Part shown: positions 26,456 to 34,867 of the stretch, piece by piece
Layout of the letters: each line of letters opens with the position of its first letter
How positions within the stretch are numbered: the first letter of the stretch is position 1
Assembly: GCA_013289685.1 (NCBI GenBank)
Contig: JABCZL010000008.1
Coordinates: 186,001 to 250,000, forward strand
DNA: 64,000 nucleotides
From: Acidobacteriota bacterium
Lineage (GTDB): Bacteria > Acidobacteriota > Terriglobia > Terriglobales > Acidobacteriaceae
Reading direction: 5' to 3'
The notes under the pieces: model-generated
What the model was told of the DNA's origin: nothing
The model's input: only the letters and a program-made list of their open reading frames with translations
The model's database searches: none
Program-made: the position numbers and the translations under genes

Positions 26456-26473
26456 ACTGTTACTTGTGACAGG
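26456..26473. promoter_or_regulatory. weak ACTGT-N8-ACAG-like site
   Basis: ACTGT TACTTGTG ACAGG matches the sulfatase operator arms at nine of ten bases, but the core does not match NAGARYYG and there is no TTCC. It lies upstream of the DUF3300 gene. Confidence 0.25.
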
Positions 26474-26568
26474 CAAAATTTCGAAGCGGTAGGAGAGAAA
26501 CGTGTTGTTGGCTCAACATCTCTATTACACAAATAACCATTCCACAAAAGGCAGACTTGTTCGCAACT

Positions 26569-27924
26569 CTACTCCTTCGCTGCAATCCCCAAAGCCTTCA
26601 TCTTCCGGTAAAGGTGGCTGCGCTCCAGGCCCAGAACCTCGGAGGTGCGGCTTACGTTGCCATGATTCTGGTCGAGGGTTTTGAGGATGTAGTCGCGCTC
26701 GTAGGCATCGCGCGCCTGGTGGAGCGTGGAAAATTCGCTTTTCGACGCGCGGCGGCTGCCTTCGCGGTAGACCAGCGGCGGCAGGTGTTTGCTGTCGAAA
26801 CGCGTGGTGGTCGGGTTCATGATCACGATGCGCTCAATCACGTTGCGCAGTTCGCGCACATTTCCCGGCCAGGAGTAACGCATGAGCACTTCGATGGCGT
26901 CATCCGAGATTTCCCGGGGCCGGCGTCCATAGGTCGCCGCCAGTTCCTTCAAAAAGTGCCGCGTAAATAGTGGGATGTCTTCCTTGCGTTCGCGCAGGGG
27001 CGGCACGAAGAACGGAATCACATTAAGCCGATAGAAAAGATCTTCGCGGAAATTCCCGCGCGAGATTTCTTCTTCCAGATCTTTGTTGGTCGAGGCAATC
27101 ACGCGCACGTCGACGGTGATGGTCTCATCGCTGCCCACGGGCGTAAAGCGCTGCTCCTCCAGCGTGCGCAACACTTTCGATTGCGTCTTCAGGCTCATGT
27201 CACCGACTTCGTCGAGGAAGAGCGTTCCGCCGTGGGCCCTCTGAAACTTGCCTTCTTTGTCGGCGGCGGCTCCGGGGAACGATCCTTTGTAGTGTCCGAA
27301 GAGTTCGCTCTCGATCAGGTCCTCCGGAATTGCGGCGCAGTTGACCTCGACGAAAGTTTCGTCCTTGCGCAGGCTCTGGGCGTGGATGGCGTGGGCCACG
27401 AGTTCCTTGCCGGTGCCGGATTCACCGTAGATCAAGACGCGGCCATTGGTCGGAGCCATCAAGCCGATCTGCTGGCGCAGGGCCTTCATGGGGATGCTGT
27501 CGCCTACGATGATGCTCTTCACCTGAAGCTGCTTTTTCAGGTCTACGTTCTCGCGGTGCAGTTTCTTGGACTCGATGGCGTTCTTGACCAGGATCAAGGT
27601 TTTTTCGAGCGAGAGCGGTTTTTCCAGAAAGTCATACGCGCCCAGTTTCGTCGCGCGCACCGCGGTCTCGATGGTGCCGTGGCCGGAGATCATGATGACT
27701 TCGGGAGGATTGTCGAGCTCGCGAATCTTTTCCAAGGTCTCAAGGCCGTCCACTCCGGGCAGCCATATATCGAGCAGAACCACGTCAAACGCGGCCTTGC
27801 GCAGCAGGTCGAGGCACTCTTCGCCGTTGCCGACGCAGGAGGCCGAGTAGCCTTCGTCGGCCAGGATGCCGGCTAAAGAATCGCGAATTCCGGTTTCATC
27901 GTCAACGACAAGGATATTATGCAT
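26569..27924 (-). CDS. ntrX: NtrX-like sigma-54-type response regulator with altered GAFTGA
   Basis: About 451 residues from ATG 27924. A receiver domain with Asp-acceptor in VLLDIWLPG, an AAA+ domain with Walker A GESGTGKE, and a C-terminal Fis-type helix-turn-helix (NVSRTSEVLGLERSHLYRKM). The loop that touches sigma-54, normally GAFTGA, reads GSFPGA here (27268-27285), which raises doubt about sigma-54 contact. The start overlaps the kinase stop by eight bases (ATGCATAA), implying coupling. The longer 27963 start is less likely. NtrX proteins respond to nitrogen or redox state in other bacteria; that function is not shown here. Confidence 0.88.
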   Translation of the reverse strand: MHNILVVDDETGIRDSLAGILADEGYSASCVGNGEECLDLLRKAAFDVVLLDIWLPGVDGLETLEKIRELDNPPEVIMISGHGTIETAVRATKLGAYDFLEKPLSLEKTLILVKNAIESKKLHRENVDLKKQLQVKSIIVGDSIPMKALRQQIGLMAPTNGRVLIYGESGTGKELVAHAIHAQSLRKDETFVEVNCAAIPEDLIESELFGHYKGSFPGAAADKEGKFQRAHGGTLFLDEVGDMSLKTQSKVLRTLEEQRFTPVGSDETITVDVRVIASTNKDLEEEISRGNFREDLFYRLNVIPFFVPPLRERKEDIPLFTRHFLKELAATYGRRPREISDDAIEVLMRYSWPGNVRELRNVIERIVIMNPTTTRFDSKHLPPLVYREGSRRASKSEFSTLHQARDAYERDYILKTLDQNHGNVSRTSEVLGLERSHLYRKMKALGIAAKE

Positions 27925-30172
27925 GTTGGACGGTGGCCGCGGCCGGCGCCGGTTCGGGGACAACCGGAAGTTCCACGATGAACCGCGTACCGACCGGGTG
28001 GTTTTCCTCTACGCGGATGGAGCCATGGTGATCTTCCACGATGCGGCTGACGATGGCCAGGCCGAGTCCAGTGCCGCGCTTCTTAGTGGAGAAATAAGGC
28101 AGGAAGAGTTTTTCTTTGAGCTCGCGGCTTACGCCATGGCCGGTGTCGGCCACGGTAATCTCCACCGCGTCGCGACTGGCGACTAGTGCCGTCGTAATCT
28201 CAATCTCGCGCACCACGGAATCTTGCGAGGCCTCGGCAGCGTTGTCGACGAGATTGGCGACCGCACGTTTGATCGCCTCGCTGTCGGCCATCACTCTCGG
28301 TAGATCGGAGGCCAAAGTTGTGTGCACGCCAATTCCATCCAGACGCCCGTTGAACATCGAGAGCGCGTTCTCGATGACTTCGTTGATGTCGGCGGGCTGC
28401 GGTTTGGCGACGGGGAAGCGGGCGAGGGTCGAAAACTCGTCCACCAGTCTTCTTACAGTCTCGACGGCTCCGGCAATGGTTTCCGCGCAGGAACGCACCA
28501 CGCCCATCGAAGCGGGATCATCCGGCGTCGCCCGGTCCAGATGCCTTTGAATCCGCTCCGCCGACAGGGCGATGGGCGTCAGCGGATTCTTGATTTCATG
28601 CGCCACCCGGCGCGCCACTTCCCGCCATGCGGCCTGTTTCTGCGCTTTCAGCAAATCGGAGAGGTCTTCGAAGACAACCACGTAGCCGGAGCCCTCGCCC
28701 TCATGCCGCAGTGTTGCCACGGTGACCGCGACGTTCAACGACACGCGAGGCAGCTGCATCTCCATCTGGCTGGTGGTCATACCCATGCGGTCGGCGCGCC
28801 GCAGCAGAGGTTCGAAATCCTCCAGCACCTCGGGGGGAAATACATCCGCCAAAGAAGCTCCACGGAGAATCAGAGGCGCGGCGTCGCGTCCGGCGTCGGG
28901 ATGAAACATGCGGAGCAACGCCTGGTTGATGTGGGTCACGTGCCTGCCGGCATCGAGGGAGAGCACGCCGGTGGGAATACTCTCAAGAATGGTTTCCATC
29001 TGGCGGCGGCGCTGGTCGAGCTCCGCGTTGGCCGCGCTCAGGTCGCGGCTGGAGGCCTCAATCTGCCGCCGGCTGCCTTCCAGATCCTCCGCCATGCGGT
29101 TGAAGGAACGCACCAGGTCCCCAATTTCATCGGCGAAAGTAACGGGCACGCGGTAATCCAGGCGTCCGCGCGAAATTTCCTGCGTGGCTTCGGCCAGCGC
29201 CGACAGCGGACGAGTCACGATCTTCGAGAGGAATAAGGCCAGCCATGTGGTGACGAACAGCACGATCATGGTGAGCAGCAGCAGCAGCCCCATGTACGTG
29301 CGGCGCACCAGTTTCCGCTCGCGCGCCAGATCGTAGTAGCGCTGCTGGCTGGCCTCGACCTGGCGCACGGTCTGCGAAAATTCAGGGGGAAGAGGAATCG
29401 CCACCAGGATCAGCCCCCCGCCCGGAACCGGAGCGCTGCCCAGGGTGTAGTCCGTTTGCTGCCAGGTGAATTGAGCGGGATGTCCCTGAGCTGCGACGGC
29501 GAGCGGCAGTTTGGACTTGAGGATTGGCCACGGAGCGGGGGCGTTGAAACTGGCCTCCTCATTATCATCCCGCACCGCGAGGGCAAATCCACCTTGCAAT
29601 GTCGGTTCGTGGCGTTGAAATTCGCTTACTACAGCGGAGAAGCCGTGTCCGGAAAAGCTGCGTTCGATCTCTGGCGACGACGCCATGGAAGACGCTTCCG
29701 CCCGCGCGTTCTGCATGGCGTAGCCGGCGAGCAGCGTCACCATGGCGTGCGTGTCGGCGCGAACCTCCTCCACCGGAGTTGAGAACCACTTGTCGATCGA
29801 GCGATTCATCAATCCGTAGGCAAACCAGTACATCACCATCACCGGCAACGACGAGAGCAGAAGCGCTCCGGCGACCATGCGCGTGCGGAACTTTGAACCG
29901 AGCACTCCCAGGCGGCGCTCGGCGAAAAGCTTCAGCAGATTACGCATCAGAACAAAGGTGAGGGCTACGAAGAGCAGGAAGATCAGCGCCGAGAGAGCGG
30001 CGAATACCGCGATGTCCTGATTGTTTCCGGGACGCAGGAAAGTCAGGTCGAAGGCGGTTTGCGATACTAAAATCGCGAGCAGAAGAAAAACTGAAATGGC
30101 GAGCAGAATGATGACCTGCTTGCGGTGCGAAGTCTTCAGCGGCGGGATGGGGGCCGGGTGTGCCACTGGCAT
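27917..30172 (-). CDS. ntrY: NtrY-like sensor histidine kinase
   Basis: A 751-residue membrane kinase. Two transmembrane helices (about 20-40 and 53-75) and a third pair around 105-125 and 300-320 flank an extracytoplasmic sensing region. HAMP (about 320-375), PAS (about 400-500) and HisKA with phospho-acceptor His in VAHEIKNPLTPI follow. The ATPase domain has DTGHGVSRELKEKLFLPYFSTKKRGTGLGLAI. It pairs with the NtrX-like regulator, which overlaps it by eight bases. The ligand is unknown. Confidence 0.93.
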   Translation of the reverse strand: MPVAHPAPIPPLKTSHRKQVIILLAISVFLLLAILVSQTAFDLTFLRPGNNQDIAVFAALSALIFLLFVALTFVLMRNLLKLFAERRLGVLGSKFRTRMVAGALLLSSLPVMVMYWFAYGLMNRSIDKWFSTPVEEVRADTHAMVTLLAGYAMQNARAEASSMASSPEIERSFSGHGFSAVVSEFQRHEPTLQGGFALAVRDDNEEASFNAPAPWPILKSKLPLAVAAQGHPAQFTWQQTDYTLGSAPVPGGGLILVAIPLPPEFSQTVRQVEASQQRYYDLARERKLVRRTYMGLLLLLTMIVLFVTTWLALFLSKIVTRPLSALAEATQEISRGRLDYRVPVTFADEIGDLVRSFNRMAEDLEGSRRQIEASSRDLSAANAELDQRRRQMETILESIPTGVLSLDAGRHVTHINQALLRMFHPDAGRDAAPLILRGASLADVFPPEVLEDFEPLLRRADRMGMTTSQMEMQLPRVSLNVAVTVATLRHEGEGSGYVVVFEDLSDLLKAQKQAAWREVARRVAHEIKNPLTPIALSAERIQRHLDRATPDDPASMGVVRSCAETIAGAVETVRRLVDEFSTLARFPVAKPQPADINEVIENALSMFNGRLDGIGVHTTLASDLPRVMADSEAIKRAVANLVDNAAEASQDSVVREIEITTALVASRDAVEITVADTGHGVSRELKEKLFLPYFSTKKRGTGLGLAIVSRIVEDHHGSIRVEENHPVGTRFIVELPVVPEPAPAAATVQHA

Positions 30173-30251
30173 TTATCCTGGCTGCGAACGCCAGGTTGTG
30201 CAAGTCATTATAGATGCACGGGGAGAGCCACAAGCTGCAGGGGTTCCACAC

Positions 30252-31325
30252 TCAGTGCGGGCGGTTTGCCTTGGCGGACATCTCCTCGAACATGGCGTCG
30301 TATGCAGGCTTGGGCTTGTAGGCCCTGTCAAAAGGCAGCGCGGCACCGCGTGTGCCGTGTGAGTGGGACCCGATCCACGACCATTTGTCGGTGAATCCCC
30401 AGGTTTGAATGGCGGCGCAGCCTGGGCTCTGCAGACACGCGTGGACCACGCCGCGATAAACCTCAGCCTGGCGAAGCAGATCGTCGTGGCGGGGTTGACC
30501 ACTAGAGTCCACGGGCAGGGACACGTCGAACTCGGTGATGTGAACCTGAACTCCCAGCGCAGTCAGGCGAGCGATGTTGGCGGCGATGGCTGCGGTGTCG
30601 AGATCAAGCTGCGCAACGTGCATCTGCAACCCGACTCCGTCGATGGGAACGCCGCGAGCCTTGAAATCTTTGACCATGGCGTAAATGGCATCGGACTTGC
30701 GGTTCAGTCCTTCGCCCTCCGCTTCATTGTAGAAAAGGAGAGCCTGCGGATCGGCCTCATGCGCCCAGCGAAAAGCCTGCCCGATATACGCAGTACCCTT
30801 GTCAGAGAGTCCGATGCCGGGCTGGTTGTACCAGAGCGAGTCCCTGAGATGGCCGTGCTCATCCAGTGCCTCGTTCACCACATCCCAGGCGAAGACTTGA
30901 CCGGCATAGTGCTTCATCACCGTGGCGATGTGCTCCTGCAGGAGGTGGGACAATTGAGCGGGGTTGAAATGGCCTTGCGCAAGCCACTCGGGATTGTGGT
31001 GATCCCAGACCAGGCAGTGCCCACGAATTTTCATGCCATGAGCCTGCGCGAAGCGCACGATTTCATCACCGTCGCCGAAGTCGTAGGTGCCCTGGCTCAG
31101 ACGTACCTTCCACCACTTCATTGCGTCCTCAGGTTCGACCATGTTGAATTCGCGCGCCAGCGTTTCTGAGTAGGCGGCTTCGGAGAACAGCGATGGACGA
31201 ACCGCAGCGCCCACCAGCACTCCTGCGGATTGCGCAGAGTCGCGCAAACCCTGCGGACTGGAGGCGAAAAGAATCGCCGGAGCCAGCAGGAGGGTCACAA
31301 GGCGAAAGCTGATACGGAACGGCAT
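30252..31325 (-). CDS. GH10 endo-1,4-beta-xylanase
   Basis: A 357-residue GH10 enzyme. A signal peptide (LVTLLLAPAILFASS) precedes the (beta/alpha)8 barrel. The acid/base is in DVVNEALDE (Glu152), the nucleophile in HITEFDVSL (Glu265). It would cut xylan backbones with retention, in the periplasm or outside. It lies 79 bases upstream of ntrY on the same strand; whether they are co-transcribed is not clear. There is no carbohydrate-binding module. Confidence 0.95.
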   Translation of the reverse strand: MPFRISFRLVTLLLAPAILFASSPQGLRDSAQSAGVLVGAAVRPSLFSEAAYSETLAREFNMVEPEDAMKWWKVRLSQGTYDFGDGDEIVRFAQAHGMKIRGHCLVWDHHNPEWLAQGHFNPAQLSHLLQEHIATVMKHYAGQVFAWDVVNEALDEHGHLRDSLWYNQPGIGLSDKGTAYIGQAFRWAHEADPQALLFYNEAEGEGLNRKSDAIYAMVKDFKARGVPIDGVGLQMHVAQLDLDTAAIAANIARLTALGVQVHITEFDVSLPVDSSGQPRHDDLLRQAEVYRGVVHACLQSPGCAAIQTWGFTDKWSWIGSHSHGTRGAALPFDRAYKPKPAYDAMFEEMSAKANRPH

Positions 31326-31346
31326 GGCTTCAGAATTCGGGCTCCT

Positions 31347-31694
31347 TCAGAATTTAGCGGGAGCGACAGCCGGCGGAGGAGTTGTGCGAGCCATGGCCGT
31401 ACTGAAATTCGTGGTCAGATCTTTCCCGCCTTTGAAATTCACGATCAGCGATTGCACGGTGAAGATCGGTCCCCAGGGAATTCCCCACCAACCCATGACC
31501 AGAGTGAGCAGGGTCCAGGGCAGTCCCTTACCTACGGTGCTTTCTCCGGCGGGGATGAAATACGCGTCGGACGATCGGCGAAAAGTGATCACCAGAAGCG
31601 AAACACAGTAGTTGTAGCAAACGATTTTGGCGCCCCGCTGCAGCTCAAATCGCAGTTGATCGGAAGACATGCCCTCAATCCCGTTGATCTTCAT
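31347..31694 (-). CDS. small membrane protein with WWGIPWGP motif
   Basis: A 115-residue protein from ATG 31694, preceded by AAGGAGAGGC. It has MSSDQLRFELQRGAKIVCY, FRRSSDAYFIPAGES, a membrane segment GLPWTLLTLVMGWWGIPWGPIF and a soluble end. I recall similar sequences in planctomycetes and acidobacteria but know no function. It is on the same strand as the xylanase, between it and the glycosylase gene. Confidence 0.7.
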   Translation of the reverse strand: MKINGIEGMSSDQLRFELQRGAKIVCYNYCVSLLVITFRRSSDAYFIPAGESTVGKGLPWTLLTLVMGWWGIPWGPIFTVQSLIVNFKGGKDLTTNFSTAMARTTPPPAVAPAKF

Positions 31695-31768
31695 GATGCC
31701 TCTCCTTGGGGAATGGCAATTGTAGGTCGAGCTCAGGAACACGTAAATAACCAGAAAGGATACGCGCT

Positions 31769-32584
31769 CTACTTTTTCCTCCCTGTTCTTACGTCCGACG
31801 CCCCTCCCGCTGGCAGGAACGGCCCGAGCGGGCAGGTTTCGCACGCGGCCTTGCTCTTTCGACAGTAAAGCTTGCCGACTCCCACGATCAGCCCGTGCAT
31901 CTCGTTGTAGACCTGCACCTCCGCGGTACGCGCCGCCGTGCTCATCGCTGAAGGTGGGTGAGCGGCTCCGCGGATGCCTGCTTCGAGCTGCGGCGCCGCG
32001 CTCGCGGGTATGAGTTTCTGCTGATGAGCCAGTGGCGCCAACGCACGCTGGAACAACTCGCGGATTTCTTCGTAATCGGCGTTTTCCGGCAGGATCCGGT
32101 GCCGGTCCAGAATGCGCCGCGTGTAGGCATCCACGACGAAGACAGGATGATTTCCCGCGTAGAGAAGAATCGAGTCCGCGGTCTCCGGGCCCACGCCGTT
32201 CAAGCTGAGGAGTTCTTCACGAAGCTCGCCGGTCGGCTGCGCGAAGAGTTGCGCCAGCGAGCCGCTGTATTTTTGGTCGAGGAAGGCCACGAATGTCTTA
32301 AGCCGCGCAGCTTTCTGGCGGAAATAACCGGAAGGGCGAATCAGGCGTTGCAGTCTGCGGAGCGGCACTTCTCGGATTCCGTCGACGCCTAACACTCGCG
32401 CGGAACGCAGGTTCGCCAGAGCAAGTTCCACGTTGGTCCACGCCGTGTTCTGCGTCAGGTAGGCCCCGACAATGACTTCGAAGCGCGTTTCCGCGGGCCA
32501 CCAGTGCTGCGGTCCCCATGCACGATATAGAGCGTGATAGTACTGCCGCAGTTCATTCTCTTTCTCTTTATGGGTGCGCGACAA
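31769..32584 (-). CDS. HhH-GPD DNA glycosylase, MagIII/endonuclease III-like
   Basis: A 271-residue HhH-GPD protein. The helix-hairpin-helix is LNGVGPETAD, where the endonuclease III lysine is replaced by Glu (GVGPETA). The catalytic Asp is retained in VFVVDAYTRR. This combination is seen in monofunctional alkyl-adenine glycosylases such as H. pylori MagIII rather than in bifunctional Nth. The C-terminal iron-sulfur motif is C-x6-C-x2-C and then lacks the fourth cysteine (the Cys position reads Leu), so a 4Fe-4S cluster is doubtful. It would remove damaged bases from DNA. Confidence 0.85.
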   Translation of the reverse strand: MSRTHKEKENELRQYYHALYRAWGPQHWWPAETRFEVIVGAYLTQNTAWTNVELALANLRSARVLGVDGIREVPLRRLQRLIRPSGYFRQKAARLKTFVAFLDQKYSGSLAQLFAQPTGELREELLSLNGVGPETADSILLYAGNHPVFVVDAYTRRILDRHRILPENADYEEIRELFQRALAPLAHQQKLIPASAAPQLEAGIRGAAHPPSAMSTAARTAEVQVYNEMHGLIVGVGKLYCRKSKAACETCPLGPFLPAGGASDVRTGRKK

Positions 32585-32931
32585 GTTAGGAATTCCTTAT
32601 TCCGAGTCTAATCGAGCGGGCTCTCCGCTGGCGAAGCGAGTCTCAAGAGCACGACTGAGACTTACTGAAGTGCATGTACCCGGGCTCGCAACTTGCCCGT
32701 CGCCGGCGGGAAAAAATGCATTTGGCGTAGAGTTCAGGGCAATTCCAGCCCTAGCGGTGAAGCGCTACGTTCAAGTGCAAGTACCAAAGTAAGTGGTGCA
32801 GTAACCCGCCAGCGTTGACAATTTATGTCAACGCGAATGAGCTGCGTCTTCCCCATTGATGGGCGGCCGTTTGCGCCATGCCTGCACGAGTGCAAGGCGT
32901 CGTTCCACCCACGTGGATAGGAGATCGGCTT
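32585..32931. other. intergenic region before pilB with a perfect palindrome
   Basis: 347 bases without a gene between the divergent glycosylase and pilB. The notable feature is a perfect inverted repeat at 32812-32834 (GCGTTGACA, spacer ATTTA, TGTCAACGC), about 100 bases before pilB. I see no complete promoter consensus or riboswitch. Confidence 0.6.
32812..32834. promoter_or_regulatory. perfect 9-bp inverted repeat upstream of pilB
   Basis: Arms GCGTTGACA and TGTCAACGC with spacer ATTTA. It may be an operator or a short hairpin; it contains TTGACA but no suitable -10. Confidence 0.45.
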
Positions 32932-34647
32932 ATGTCTCAACGGCTGGGTGACCTTCTTGTCAAAGAGAAGATCATTACCCCAGAGCAGTTGGAACAAGCG
33001 AATAAGACTCAGAAGGAGCAGAGCTGTCGCCTGGGCTCTGCCCTGGTGAAGCTCGGCTTCCTCACGGATGAGGACGTCACCAACTTTCTCTCCCGCCAGT
33101 ACGGCGTTCCCGCCATTAACCTTTCTTATTTTGAAATTGACCCCGCCGTGGTCAAGCTGATTCCCTTCGAGACCGCCAAGCGCTACCAGATTCTCCCGTT
33201 GAGCCGCGTGGGCGCGTCGCTCACCATCGCGATGGTCGATCCCACGAACGTCTTCGCGATGGACGATATCAAGTTCATGACCGGCTTCAATATCGAGCCG
33301 GTGGTCGCGTCGGAAAGCTCCATTCTGGCGGGGATTGAAAAGGCCTACAGCAGTGGCAAGGAAGAGGATCTCGAAGCGGTAATGCAGTCGATGTCGGAGA
33401 TGAACGAGAGCGACGTCGAACTGCAATCGGAAGAACAGCAGATGGAGTTGGCCGAACTGGAGAAAGCGGCCGACGAAGCTCCCGTGGTCAAGCTGGTCAA
33501 CGTCGTTCTGGGCGATGCGGTGAAGCGGGGAGCCAGCGACATCCACATCGAGCCCTACGAGAAAGAATTCCGAGTGCGGTTCCGTATTGACGGCGTGTTG
33601 CAGAACATCATGTCTCCGCCGCTGAAGCTGAAGGACGCGATCACGTCCCGCCTGAAGATCATGTCGAAGCTCGACATCAGCGAAAAGCGTCTGCCGCAGG
33701 ACGGCCGCATCATGCTGAAGATGAGCATCGGCGGCCGCAAGAAGCAGCTCGACTTCCGCGTCAGCACTCTGCCCACGTTGTGGGGCGAGAAGATCGTGCT
33801 CCGGTTGCTCGACAAAGAAAACCTGCGTCTGGACATGACCAAGCTCGGCTTCGAGGCCGAGTCGCTGGTGAAATTCGAAAAAGCCATTCTGAAGCCGTAT
33901 GGCATGGTGCTGGTCACGGGGCCAACGGGATCGGGCAAGACCAATACCCTGTACTCCGCGATTTCGCGCTTGAACCAGCCCGACACCAACATCATGACCG
34001 CGGAAGATCCGGTCGAGTTTCAGTTGGGGGGCGTCAATCAGGTGCAGATGAAAGAGCAGATCGGACTGAACTTTGCCGCCGCTCTGCGCTCCTTCTTGCG
34101 ACAAGATCCCAACATCATTCTCGTGGGCGAAATCCGCGACTTTGAAACCGCCGAAATTGCCATCAAGGCCGCACTCACGGGCCACCTGGTGCTCTCCACG
34201 CTGCACACCAACGGCGCTCCGGAAACCATTACCCGCCTGATGAACATGGGCATTGAACCGTTCCTGGTGGCCACCTCGGTGCATCTTATCTGCGCTCAGC
34301 GCCTGGTGCGGCGCATTTGCAAGGACTGCATCGAGCCCATCGAGGTACCGGTTCAGACTTTGATTGACGCAGGATTCACTCCCCAGGAAGCCAAGACGGT
34401 GAAAATCCAGAAGGGCAAGGGCTGCGGAGTTTGCAACAACAGCGGATACAAGGGCCGCTGCGGTCTGTATGAGGTCATGGAGGTCGACGACGAGATCCGG
34501 GAGCTGGTTCTGGTCGGAGCCTCAGCCGTGGAATTGAAAAAGAAGGCGATCGAGCGCGGCATGATCACGCTGCGGCGCAGTGGGCTGATCAAGGTGATGG
34601 CGGGAATGACGACGCTCGAAGAAGTGGCACGCGAAACGATTCATTAA
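32932..34647 (+). CDS. pilB: type IV pilus assembly ATPase PilB
   Basis: About 571 residues from ATG 32932 (AGGAGA seven bases upstream; an 18-residue extension from 32878 looks spurious). N-terminal MshEN-type domain (RLGDLLVKEKIITPEQLEQA), then secretion ATPase. Walker A is GPTGSGKT at residues 330-337, Walker B region IILVGEIRD, and the His-box region is ALTGHLVLSTLHTN. A C-terminal zinc knuckle has CKDC and CGVCN. It powers pilus extension at the inner membrane. It leads the operon pilB-pilT-pilC-pilS-pilR. Confidence 0.96.
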   Translation: MSQRLGDLLVKEKIITPEQLEQANKTQKEQSCRLGSALVKLGFLTDEDVTNFLSRQYGVPAINLSYFEIDPAVVKLIPFETAKRYQILPLSRVGASLTIAMVDPTNVFAMDDIKFMTGFNIEPVVASESSILAGIEKAYSSGKEEDLEAVMQSMSEMNESDVELQSEEQQMELAELEKAADEAPVVKLVNVVLGDAVKRGASDIHIEPYEKEFRVRFRIDGVLQNIMSPPLKLKDAITSRLKIMSKLDISEKRLPQDGRIMLKMSIGGRKKQLDFRVSTLPTLWGEKIVLRLLDKENLRLDMTKLGFEAESLVKFEKAILKPYGMVLVTGPTGSGKTNTLYSAISRLNQPDTNIMTAEDPVEFQLGGVNQVQMKEQIGLNFAAALRSFLRQDPNIILVGEIRDFETAEIAIKAALTGHLVLSTLHTNGAPETITRLMNMGIEPFLVATSVHLICAQRLVRRICKDCIEPIEVPVQTLIDAGFTPQEAKTVKIQKGKGCGVCNNSGYKGRCGLYEVMEVDDEIRELVLVGASAVELKKKAIERGMITLRRSGLIKVMAGMTTLEEVARETIH

Positions 34648-34652
34648 ACCCG

Positions 34653-34832
34653 TCGTTGGTCGCTAGTTGTTGGTCGTTAGCCGTTGGTTGTTAGCCGTTG
34701 GTTGTTAGCCGTTGGTTGTTAGCTAACGACCTCTGGCACCGGCGGTCTGGAAGTTGGAGGCAGTCAGGGCAATAGCGAACGGTCGGCGTTTGTTAGTGGT
34801 CCGCCAACGACTAACGACCAATGACTAACGAC
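34653..34832. repeat. word-hairpin element, GTTGGTTGTTAGCC word
   Basis: Three tandem 14-base units GTTGGTTGTTAGCC (34683-34722 region) are flanked by GTTGGTCGTTAG variants. A spacer of about 75 bases follows, then complements CTAACGACC and CCAACGACTAACG (34722-34731 and 34804-34832). The element fills the gap between pilB and pilT and can fold into a long hairpin. Confidence 0.75.
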
Positions 34833-34867
34833 GTATTAGAGATTCGGAACCGAAAGGGAAATTTGCC

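Noticed and set aside
32734..34284. Long antisense frame of 516 codons over pilB
   Set aside because: Shadow of a conserved gene; His/Gln-rich translation typical of antisense GC-rich frames.
34683..34722. Tandem GTTGGTTGTTAGCC as a CRISPR array
   Set aside because: Units are contiguous without spacers and are only 14 bases; no cas genes.
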